From an uncultured Treponema sp. (lineage in GTDB: Bacteria; Spirochaetota; Spirochaetia; Treponematales; Treponemataceae): 7,067 nt of DNA. The stretch lies in contig CAJPTT010000123.1 of assembly GCA_905373565.1 (NCBI GenBank), positions 1 to 7,067 on the forward strand, read 5' to 3'. Within the stretch, counting starts at the first letter, position 1. Each line of letters begins with the position of its first letter. The notes below the pieces were generated by a model. The model was given only the letters and a program-made list of their open reading frames with translations, was not told where the DNA came from and did not search any database. The position numbers were made by a program, and so were the translations under genes. This document shows, one piece after another, positions 1 through 5,571 of the stretch.

Positions 1-71
1 AGGACTTGTTCATTAAATATTCGTATACTGTCGCTTAATTTTGATTACTTACTTACCAAATAGTTTTTACA

Positions 72-236
72 TCATACAACGGAATCTTTTATTGCGAGAC
101 GAGACTCGCCGAAGAATGCAATGCGGTAGGTAACCGTTTCCGGTTCCATAAATGAGCCGAATCTTCTGCCGCCGCAGCGGGAAATAAAGTCGTAATTGTC
201 GGGAAGTGTAAAAAGCTCATCTGCAGATTCCGGCGC
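72..236 (-). pseudogene. Remnant of a WYL-domain transcriptional regulator (C-terminal part)
   Basis: A 54-codon open stretch bounded by stops (TAA at 237-239 upstream, TGA at 72-74 downstream) with no start codon at its upstream end. It translates with coding-like composition and contains 'ADELFTLPDNYDF', then 'RFGSF', then 'YRIAFFGESRLAIKD'. This order (F-x-LP-x-x-YDF, a G-x-F turn, then Y-R-I-x-F-x-G-x-x-R) is what I recall from the part of WYL regulators that follows the WYL domain, where the protein normally continues into a 'W-A-D-D-Q'-like segment. Here it hits a stop instead, and everything upstream (HTH and WYL core) is missing. WYL regulators bind ligands or nucleic acid and often control phage-defence loci, so its position just after the three-gene operon is suggestive. 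The family call is from memory of the motif, not a search. It could also be an unrelated decayed gene. Confidence 0.45.
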
Positions 237-344
237 TTAATGTTGATTTTTATAACTTCAATTCACTCAAATATCGGGAGACATCAAAGTATTTTTTTTA
301 AGAATTTATGCCGATCCCATCTTGTTCTCCGAAATTATTCCTCT
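237..344. other. AT-rich non-coding gap with a short reading-frame scrap
   Basis: Together with 1-71 this flanks the WYL remnant, and no intact gene is visible in 1-344. On the minus strand a tiny open frame ending with TAA at 250-252 reads 'YFDVSRYLSELKL'. It is opened by an in-frame stop shortly upstream and lies in a different frame from the WYL remnant, so it is at most debris of a second decayed gene. The run of eight T at 292-299 is on the plus strand. For the minus-strand operon ending at 345 it would read as A residues, so it cannot act as that operon's terminator, and no GC-rich hairpin followed by U was seen. Confidence 0.4.
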
Positions 345-1874
345 TTATATACCTTTATTCGCATTTTTAAAGCTGTATTGTTTATAGATATCTCGTAATT
401 TGTTTACTTTTTCTTTCAGCATATCGGAGAATGACTTAGTATTTTTGATAGTTGCTAAAAGTTTTTCCGTAGTTACCGTTTTATCATCGGAGAAGTATGC
501 ACATTCAATGGTTTCCTTTACTACATTTTCAATATCGGCTCCGTTATATCCTTCTGTCGATTTAAGCAGTTTAAGAATATCAACTTGCGGTGTCAGTTGA
601 TTACGCTTTTTAAGATGCAGTTTGAAAATTTCGCGCCGTTCTTCATCATCGGGAAGTTCGACTAAAAACAGTTCGTCAAAGCGCCCTTTGCGTAAAAATT
701 CAGGCGGCAGTTTAGAAATATCGTTTGCCGTTGCAACCACATACACCGAGTTTTCTTTTTCTTGGAGCCACGTTAAAAATTGCCCAAAAAGACGAGTGGT
801 AATATCGCTGCCGCCGCCTGTTCCGCCGATTCCGGCAAAAGCTTTTTCCAGTTCATCAATCCACAATACACAGGGAGCAACAGCCTCAGCCGTCTTAATT
901 GCTCTACTGAGATTATGTTCGCTTTCTCCTACGTACTTTCCCATAAGCTTTCCGATATCCAGCCGCAAAAGCGGCACTTTGAACATAGCAGCAGTTGCTT
1001 TTGCTGTTAAACTTTTCCCGCAGCCGGGCATCCCAACAATCAATATCCCTTTGGGTAGATCGATTCCGAATTTTCTCGCTTTACCAAGGTCGCCAAAAAT
1101 ACGGGCTTTATTACCCAGATACTGTTTCAGCTGTTCAAGCCCGCCGATATCGCTCATATTTGTAGTGGAGGTAAAAATTTCAAGAGTTCCCGCCTTACGG
1201 ATAATTTGTTCTTTTTCCTTGAGCACCAGTTTTACACTTGCTTTGTCGAATGTTCCCGATTGCTGATATGCATAGTTGAGTATTTGCCGGATTTCAAGCT
1301 CTGCGAGTCCTTTAAACGAAACAATCAGCTCATTACGATCTTGTTCCTCAATCGAAATATTGAATGATTGTACATAGTCGTCAATAATGTCCGCTACCGC
1401 CTCCGCATCAGGATAAGGGATATCAAAAACGGTTATTATTTTTTCAATTTCTTTAGGAAGTACCAATACAGGCGATACAATAAACACAGTAACATAAGTA
1501 TTGTCTGCAAACATTGTCTTTTGGGCAATGTCTTTCAATAAGGCAACACAGCGCGGATTGTAAAAGGAGCTTTTTTCATCAAGATAGAGATGGACATCTT
1601 TAAGGATCAGAAATATATGCAGCGGGTTTTCGTCATCCGCATAATCTATCATTATTCGTTTATCTTCCAAGAATGCCGCAAAAGAACTATCGGGTACTTC
1701 AAGTGGTACGTTTTCTGCATATATTCCTGCATTCGTATATGTATAGCGTTTGATACCATTGCCAACACTGTTGATAAGTTCATCCGCTAAATGATAATCA
1801 AAATGATTGATATAAATGATAGGTCGCAGCGCATTCACATAGCTTACAAGTTTATCCCGTAACGCTTTGTCCAT
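345..1874 (-). CDS. Ycf46-like AAA+ ATPase, third gene of the operon
   Basis: A 509-residue ATPase expected to couple ATP hydrolysis to remodelling of a partner protein in the cytoplasm. Residues 1-230 form an N-terminal region typical of Ycf46-like proteins, apparently a degenerate ATPase-like or regulatory fold (hydrophobic strand 'HIFLILKDVHLYLDE' at 86-100). The AAA+ module spans about 240-480: Walker A GMPGCGKS (281-288), pore-loop-like KYVGES (313-318), Walker B VLWIDE (336-341, D340 and E341), sensor 1 N384 in 'ATAND', arginine-finger region 'LRKGRFDE' (R395, R398), and a sensor-2 helix 'GYNGADIE' (442-449). All catalytic positions appear intact. The start is the ATG at 1874, two bases after the TAG of the upstream gene and 6 nt after GGAGGT. 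The module closely resembles cyanobacterial/plastid Ycf46 and bacterial SpoVK/Cdc48-class ATPases (motif 'P-C-V-L-W-I-D-E-x-x-K-A-F'). The ATPase assignment is very sure; the substrate is unknown, with the two upstream operon products as natural candidates. Confidence 0.93.
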   Translation of the reverse strand: MDKALRDKLVSYVNALRPIIYINHFDYHLADELINSVGNGIKRYTYTNAGIYAENVPLEVPDSSFAAFLEDKRIMIDYADDENPLHIFLILKDVHLYLDEKSSFYNPRCVALLKDIAQKTMFADNTYVTVFIVSPVLVLPKEIEKIITVFDIPYPDAEAVADIIDDYVQSFNISIEEQDRNELIVSFKGLAELEIRQILNYAYQQSGTFDKASVKLVLKEKEQIIRKAGTLEIFTSTTNMSDIGGLEQLKQYLGNKARIFGDLGKARKFGIDLPKGILIVGMPGCGKSLTAKATAAMFKVPLLRLDIGKLMGKYVGESEHNLSRAIKTAEAVAPCVLWIDELEKAFAGIGGTGGGSDITTRLFGQFLTWLQEKENSVYVVATANDISKLPPEFLRKGRFDELFLVELPDDEERREIFKLHLKKRNQLTPQVDILKLLKSTEGYNGADIENVVKETIECAYFSDDKTVTTEKLLATIKNTKSFSDMLKEKVNKLRDIYKQYSFKNANKGI

Positions 1875-1886
1875 TGCTACACCTCC
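1875..1886 (-). promoter_or_regulatory. Ribosome binding site of the ATPase gene embedded in the preceding stop region
   Basis: The last codons of the upstream gene (ATG GAG GTG TAG) contain the Shine-Dalgarno GGAGGT. Only CA separates that TAG from the ATPase ATG. Initiation of the ATPase is therefore physically tied to ribosomes finishing the middle gene, which supports stoichiometric co-production. Confidence 0.8.
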
Positions 1887-2953
1887 ATATAAATCAGCGT
1901 ATCGGTATCGCTGTTACTCATATAGTCGATTCCATCGGTAAAAATAAATTGCCCGTTGATATCGGCGTCGGTCAACTCCTCCCCGTTTTTACCGGCATTG
2001 CGCAGCTTATTCTCTTTTTTAATAGAGATAATCATACATTGTGTGCCTTTAGGCTCAATATCCTTCCAATATTGATCTGTTTTACCGCGGAATATTTTGA
2101 TATGAGCGGTTGGAGAAGTTTTAATTTCAAGAGCTGCTTGATCGACATAGTAGTCGCCACGTTCAAAATCAAAAACGGGACACATAGAACTCATATAATA
2201 GTTGTTAGGGCTTAATCGAAGTCGAAGAACTGTTTTACCTTTGTTGTTTCTTCTAAATGAAGTTAATTGATCAAGCGTTATGAGCTTTACTGCAGGCGAA
2301 TCCTCTCCATTCTTAAGCTTTGTTATAATACTCTCAATGGGATTTTCACCACCAAGCTGCGGCATAATATCCTTGTATAGTCTTTGATTATCATATCCGA
2401 TAAACTCGCGGAGTTCCTTGTTTGCCGTAAGCGCCAGTAGGACTAACGGATAATCGTTTTTAAATGTTTTGTAAAAATGCGCCGCATCCAATTTCAGTAA
2501 ATTTCGATATTGCTCATATAAGATACGCATATCGGCTTTGAGCGATGCATAGTCGGCAGAACGCTGCTGTAATGCCGCTATTATATCATCATACCCTTTG
2601 TGGTACTGCGCGATAATTGCATCCTCTTTCTCCTTAAGCTCTTTAAGCATCTCCCGCCGTTTTTCTTCTTTGATACGAAAATCAAACAATTCAGCAGCCT
2701 CTTGCTGTGCAGTTGTGCTGTCCTCTCCAAATACGGTTCGGCATAATGACTCGCAGGCTCGGCGGCTATCGCTTTTATCGATCGCCTTAATCTTTTTAAG
2801 CAAGTCTATTTCGCCTTGCGCTTGTAACCAGCGCTCCAAGAATCCATTATTCAGGGTCTCTAGCAACATATCGATATTACCGTACTCTTTCAGTTCTGCA
2901 ACTGTTTTCAGCTGCTGGTCTCCATACCTCAAATTAAACTTAATTGGTTTCAT
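1877..2953 (-). CDS. Uncharacterised coiled, beta-rich protein, middle gene of the operon
   Basis: I do not recognise the family. The 358-residue protein starts with a compact domain (about 1-60, 'MKPIKFNLRYGDQQLKT', then 'NIDMLLETLNNGFLERWL') whose pattern of a short beta opening followed by an 'I-D-x-L-L-E-x-x-x-N-G-x-L-x-R-W-L' helix recurs, from memory, at the N terminus of various uncharacterised bacterial proteins. Residues 85-155 are highly charged and helical, a likely coiled coil. Residues 240-358 are beta-rich (VLRLRLSPNNYY, ALEIKTSP, CMIISIKKE, FIFTDGIDYM). No signal peptide, membrane segment or catalytic signature was seen. The ATG at 2953 is chosen because AGGGAG lies 9 nt upstream; an in-frame ATG at 3052 would add 33 residues overlapping the upstream gene and lacks such support. 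A scaffold or adaptor between the nuclease-like protein and the ATPase is an inference from its position. Confidence 0.85.
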   Translation of the reverse strand: MKPIKFNLRYGDQQLKTVAELKEYGNIDMLLETLNNGFLERWLQAQGEIDLLKKIKAIDKSDSRRACESLCRTVFGEDSTTAQQEAAELFDFRIKEEKRREMLKELKEKEDAIIAQYHKGYDDIIAALQQRSADYASLKADMRILYEQYRNLLKLDAAHFYKTFKNDYPLVLLALTANKELREFIGYDNQRLYKDIMPQLGGENPIESIITKLKNGEDSPAVKLITLDQLTSFRRNNKGKTVLRLRLSPNNYYMSSMCPVFDFERGDYYVDQAALEIKTSPTAHIKIFRGKTDQYWKDIEPKGTQCMIISIKKENKLRNAGKNGEELTDADINGQFIFTDGIDYMSNSDTDTLIYMEV

Positions 2954-2968
2954 ATTATGTATCTCCCT
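2954..2968 (-). promoter_or_regulatory. Ribosome binding site deciding the start of the middle gene
   Basis: AGGGAG at 2963-2968 is followed by 9 nt and ATG at 2951-2953. It selects this start over the upstream in-frame ATG at 3050-3052, which lies inside the end of the preceding gene. The resulting gap between first and second genes is 50 bp, with no promoter or terminator apparent. Confidence 0.7.
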
Positions 2969-3003
2969 ACCTAAAATAAATAAACTACGGTCAGCCTTTA
3001 TTT

Positions 3004-4590
3004 TTACCAATTCCAAGGAAGCCAGGAACTCAGCGCTTTCCCGGCTGCACAAAAGCCGTCAGCTATTGCAGAACCGATAGTTTTTACTGCGTTTACAGCA
3101 GTTGATACAATTTTTTTACCGGCGCTGTACACGGCCTCTCCTACTGTACTTCCTGCTATGCCTCCGACTATTCCGCCGGCAATACCGCCGATTGCTACCC
3201 CGATCGGACCTAATACCGTACCGACGGCAGCGCCAAGAGCGGCTCCTTTAGTTGAACCGACAAGTCCGCCCACCACACTGCACGTTGCTCGTCCTGCTTG
3301 ATCAATCGCTTCTTGACCCGATATTTCTCCTTTAGAAAACTTGTATAACACTTTTATATTCTCAACGCCAACGCATGCTGCAGCCGCAATACGTCCTGCT
3401 GGAGTGTTTATTAATACTTTTCCTAACCAACCGCTGCGTGCAGCAATAGTAAGGGCGCCCGATACTGCAACGGTAAGACCTGCACTAGCGCCTGCTTCCA
3501 GTGAACTTTTGGCAAACTCTTGAATATCTTCGGCAACACTTTGATTCTCTTTGCCGGTTGCCCAATTCGAAATGCGCCGTCCAAGAATACGTGCTCCCTG
3601 AAAACCGACGGCAAACAATGCTGCCATACCGGCTTTTTTACCGATCGATTTTGCAAGAATACGCGTATTATAATCTTTCCACGAGTATTCATCTACTTTG
3701 CCTTCCCGCTGCGCTTTTTCTTGCACTGCCTTTGCTTCTTCTTTTGAAAGCGGCTTTGATTCTATAGTTTCCTTCTTTTTTGATTTATCGTCAGTAAATT
3801 CAATTTTTTCATGTGCCTTATTAATATCTTTTCCTTGTCCTTCAGCAACAAGTTTCTGTTGTCCGCGGTAATTTCCATCTTTAAAATATTGCTCGGTTGT
3901 TTCAGCATCCTTACCGTACTTTGCTTGATACTTTTGTACAGTACCACCGCGAGAATCTTTCACCATTATGTCAACTGAATTCTTCCCCGTTGATTTCTGT
4001 GTTTCGGCATAAAATGGTTGTTCTTTTTGTGCGGCATCCAAATTGAATGTATTTGCATGATGCTGCTCGGCAATTAATCCGTCAAGATTTGGATTTTGAT
4101 TTATTTCTCCATTCATAGTGCGGATAGTATCAGCCATTTGTTGGTTCGCATTGGAAACTGCTTCATCGAGATGAGTTGCATACTGATTCACTTGCTGTAC
4201 ACCGGAGAACGCCGCCCCTTGCTCAAGTTTCTTTGATATCCAACTTCCGCGCTGTTTACCGGCAGCAAGATGATCCTCTAATTCCTGTCTATTTTTTTCA
4301 TACGCATAAACGGTTGCTACAATAGCCTCGGCCGTTTGTTCAATGTCGTTTGCATCTTTCCACAATTTAGGATAGCGATTAAAAGACTGAACAAGCCACT
4401 GCGTATCAGTAGTTGCGTCATCCTTTTTCTGGTAATCGGACACAAATTCCGTAATCGTTTGCCGTATCTTAGGATAATCTTCTTCTTTTATATCAAGACC
4501 AACTCTCACCATTTCAACTGCAGCGTCTTCGTTTTGCGCAAGCGCTTTAAGCGCCTCCGCCGTTTCAATCAATTCGTTTTTATCTTCCAT
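3004..4590 (-). CDS. Nuclease-like protein with glycine-zipper C terminus, first gene of the operon
   Basis: A 528-residue protein of unrecognised family. Residues 1-160 are acidic and helical. Residues 168-256 look like a PD-(D/E)XK nuclease core of the QxK type: E175 in 'GLIAEQHHANTFN', D207 in 'KNSVDIMV', then a turn and Q222-x-K224 in 'QKYQAKYGKD', followed by a helix and 'NYRGQQKLV'. The D-to-QxK spacing and hydrophobic strands match Mrr-like folds; H177/H178 are extra polar residues near the acid. A charged linker (257-305) leads into an alanine/glycine-rich half: 315-337, 366-412 and a glycine zipper at about 441-484 with repeated GxxxG spacing, suggesting membrane insertion or oligomerisation. 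It ends in the aromatic tail 'SSWLPWNW'. No signal peptide is visible. ATG 4590 is preceded by an in-frame stop and by AGGAG at 4603-4607, a rather long 12-nt spacing. Nuclease activity is predicted from motifs only. Alternatives are a toxin-like membrane protein with an inactive core, or a mobile-element protein. Confidence 0.88.
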   Translation of the reverse strand: MEDKNELIETAEALKALAQNEDAAVEMVRVGLDIKEEDYPKIRQTITEFVSDYQKKDDATTDTQWLVQSFNRYPKLWKDANDIEQTAEAIVATVYAYEKNRQELEDHLAAGKQRGSWISKKLEQGAAFSGVQQVNQYATHLDEAVSNANQQMADTIRTMNGEINQNPNLDGLIAEQHHANTFNLDAAQKEQPFYAETQKSTGKNSVDIMVKDSRGGTVQKYQAKYGKDAETTEQYFKDGNYRGQQKLVAEGQGKDINKAHEKIEFTDDKSKKKETIESKPLSKEEAKAVQEKAQREGKVDEYSWKDYNTRILAKSIGKKAGMAALFAVGFQGARILGRRISNWATGKENQSVAEDIQEFAKSSLEAGASAGLTVAVSGALTIAARSGWLGKVLINTPAGRIAAAACVGVENIKVLYKFSKGEISGQEAIDQAGRATCSVVGGLVGSTKGAALGAAVGTVLGPIGVAIGGIAGGIVGGIAGSTVGEAVYSAGKKIVSTAVNAVKTIGSAIADGFCAAGKALSSWLPWNW

Positions 4591-4625
4591 TGTAAATTAC
4601 AGCTCCTGTTTTTGCGTATTTTATT

Positions 4626-4654
4626 AGTATAGTATGCCTTATATGTCCTGTCAA
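4626..4654 (-). promoter_or_regulatory. Sigma-70-type promoter of the three-gene operon
   Basis: On the minus strand, TTGACA (plus-strand TGTCAA at 4649-4654) is followed after exactly 17 nt by TATACT (AGTATA at 4626-4631). That is a perfect -35 and a five-of-six -10. Transcription should begin near 4619, giving a leader of about 30 nt before the ATG at 4590. The strength of the match implies the operon is well expressed or tightly repressed; no repressor gene is adjacent. Confidence 0.85.
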
Positions 4655-4691
4655 ACTCCAATCTCTCAAATGGAAAATCCGGTTGTCGGTA

Positions 4692-4705
4692 TTCAGAATA
4701 TTGAA
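4692..4705. repeat. Small inverted repeat between the divergent promoters
   Basis: TTCA (4692-4695) and TGAA (4702-4705) flank an AT-rich centre between the two divergent promoters. It could be an operator half-site pair, but four-base arms are short enough to occur by chance. Confidence 0.2.
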
Positions 4706-4716
4706 GAACACCAAGA

Positions 4717-4745
4717 TAGAATGATACATGGTTCTCTGCTATAAT
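4717..4745 (+). promoter_or_regulatory. Extended -10 promoter of the micro-ORF and ATC-hydrolase-family gene
   Basis: TGCTATAAT at 4737-4745 is a perfect extended -10 element (TGnTATAAT). A weak -35-like TAGAAT lies 17 nt upstream at 4717-4722, as is common when the extended element is present. The predicted transcription start, about 7 nt downstream, falls at 4752-4753, exactly at the ATG of the 24-codon micro-ORF. The promoter diverges from that of the minus-strand operon. Confidence 0.65.
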
Positions 4746-4752
4746 AATAGAG

Positions 4753-4827
4753 ATGAAGCAAAACAACATTCGGGATTGGAAGTACCGTGAAATCTTATTA
4801 ATCGGCGCTTATGCGAAAGGAGAGTGA
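4753..4827 (+). CDS. Possible leaderless 24-residue micro-ORF coupled to the next gene
   Basis: ATG at 4753 opens 24 codons ending with TGA at 4825-4827. The peptide begins 'MKQNNIRDWKYREILL' and ends 'IGAYAKGE', with no recognised family. There is no Shine-Dalgarno before it, but the extended -10 upstream predicts that the transcript begins at or one base before this ATG, so it could be translated as a leaderless message. Its codons AAA GGA GAG carry the Shine-Dalgarno of the following gene, whose ATG lies 2 nt after its stop. A role in translational coupling is inferred. It may equally be a chance open frame in the leader. Confidence 0.4.
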   Translation: MKQNNIRDWKYREILLIGAYAKGE

Positions 4828-4832
4828 AAATG
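4816..4832 (+). promoter_or_regulatory. Ribosome binding site choosing ATG 4830 for the ATC-hydrolase-family gene
   Basis: AAAGGAGAG at 4816-4824 places AGGAG 7 nt before ATG 4830-4832. The in-frame GTG at 4824 overlaps the Shine-Dalgarno itself and is therefore rejected as start. Confidence 0.75.
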
Positions 4833-5474
4833 ACAGCTGAGAAGATTTTTGAAATTCCACAAATGTCTGCGGATTGGATCAGGAATGAACTGAATAAAAA
4901 ATTCCAACCGGATGAGGCGGAAAAGAAGTATCGGGAGATTATTGAAACCTACGAAAAGTTTGCAAATGATGCACCGAGTATCGGCGGCAAAGACAATCCG
5001 ATGTCGAAAAACTTTTACGGTGCGCTTTCTGCCTTTGCATATTATGAATGTATGAACCGCAATATGTCGCCTGATGAGATTACGGCTATGTGTTACGGTA
5101 TGATGATCGGCGATAAAAAAGGCGGTCAGCTTTCTCGGTTCAATCTTAACAACAGGCTGGTGCAAGCGCTTTTCCACGGACTTTTCTCACTCAGGGCAAA
5201 GAAGCTGAACAAGCACAAAGAAGACGGCTCATGGAACAATACATGGGGAATGAAAATAAATCCGCTGCATCACAAACAAGGAATCAGTATTCATCTGGTT
5301 GGGTGTCCCATCGCCGATTTTGCAAAAAAGAATGGATACGGTGAATTGATGCCGTATTTTTGCGAAACGGACAAGGCGGTGATGGAACATTTCGGCGGCA
5401 CTCTTTACAGGGAACATACCGTTGCCGAAGGATATGAAGACTGCGACTATTGGATAAAGAACAAAGGAGAATAA
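4830..5474 (+). CDS. L-2-amino-thiazoline-4-carboxylic acid hydrolase family protein
   Basis: A 214-residue soluble protein resembling the ATC_hydrolase family, named for the Pseudomonas enzyme that opens L-2-amino-thiazoline-4-carboxylate on the route to cysteine. The C-terminal signature is clear: 'GCPIADFAKKNGYGELMP' (158-175, C159), 'YFCETD' (176-181, C178 and D181), 'GGTLYREHTVAEG' (189-201) and 'DCDYW' (204-208, C205 and D206). This is the family pattern CP-x-A-x-F-A, C-x-x-D, L-x-R-x-x-T-x-A-x-G, CD-[FY]. Residues 1-130 are largely helical and charged, with no signal peptide or membrane segment. Members in anaerobes are often stand-alone and uncharacterised, so the family is fairly sure but the true substrate is not; no other cysteine or thiazoline genes are nearby. 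It is expressed away from the three-gene operon and preceded by a coupled micro-ORF. Confidence 0.8.
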   Translation: MTAEKIFEIPQMSADWIRNELNKKFQPDEAEKKYREIIETYEKFANDAPSIGGKDNPMSKNFYGALSAFAYYECMNRNMSPDEITAMCYGMMIGDKKGGQLSRFNLNNRLVQALFHGLFSLRAKKLNKHKEDGSWNNTWGMKINPLHHKQGISIHLVGCPIADFAKKNGYGELMPYFCETDKAVMEHFGGTLYREHTVAEGYEDCDYWIKNKGE

Positions 5475-5540
5475 CCAAAAAGCAATCCTATGATACTATT
5501 TGTGTCTGCCAAAATTACATCAAACTTACCTCGCGTAATG

Positions 5541-5571
5541 CGGTATGCTTTTGTCGGCTTATCCGTTTTTT
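5541..5571 (+). terminator. Weak candidate intrinsic terminator after the ATC-hydrolase-family gene
   Basis: CGGTATGC (5541-5548) can pair imperfectly with GCTTATCCG (5557-5565), followed directly by six T at 5566-5571. The stem has a bulge and a mismatch, so it is marginal. The T run overlaps the stop region of the convergent chromate transporter gene. It is the only hairpin-plus-T arrangement I saw between the two converging genes. Confidence 0.3.

Noticed and set aside
285..300. T-rich run as terminator of the three-gene operon
   Set aside because: The T run is on the plus strand, whereas the operon is transcribed from the minus strand, where it reads as A; no hairpin precedes it.
622..1266. 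A 214-codon plus-strand open frame opposite the AAA+ ATPase gene
   Set aside because: It is antisense to a gene with complete ATPase motifs, is serine/proline-rich low-complexity, and has no supporting start signals.
2954..3052. A 33-residue N-terminal extension of the middle operon gene starting at ATG 3052
   Set aside because: It overlaps the end of the upstream gene and lacks a Shine-Dalgarno; ATG 2953 has AGGGAG at 9 nt and starts with a domain-like sequence.
3121..3282. Repeated GGxGG-coding DNA in the glycine-zipper region as a possible tandem DNA repeat
   Set aside because: The repetition is at the amino-acid level (GxxxG spacing) with varied codons; no exact DNA unit repeats.
3423..3692. 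Alternative minus-strand open frame inside the first operon gene, as a possible overlapping or frameshifted gene
   Set aside because: The main frame is open across its whole length with coherent domain structure, so the second frame is a compositional shadow of the Ala/Gly-rich region.
4569..4769. A 66-codon minus-strand open frame spanning the divergent promoters
   Set aside because: It runs through a strong promoter and into the start of the first operon gene out of frame. Part of it reads protein-like ('YRQPDFPFERLEFDRTYKAY'), so old gene debris is possible, but no intact gene can be supported.
4824..4829. GTG start for the ATC-hydrolase-family gene
   Set aside because: GTG lies on top of the Shine-Dalgarno; ATG 4830 has ideal spacing.
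4811..4840. Nine-codon plus-strand frame starting ATG 4811
   Set aside because: Too short, no ribosome binding site, and overlaps the Shine-Dalgarno and start of the real gene in another frame.
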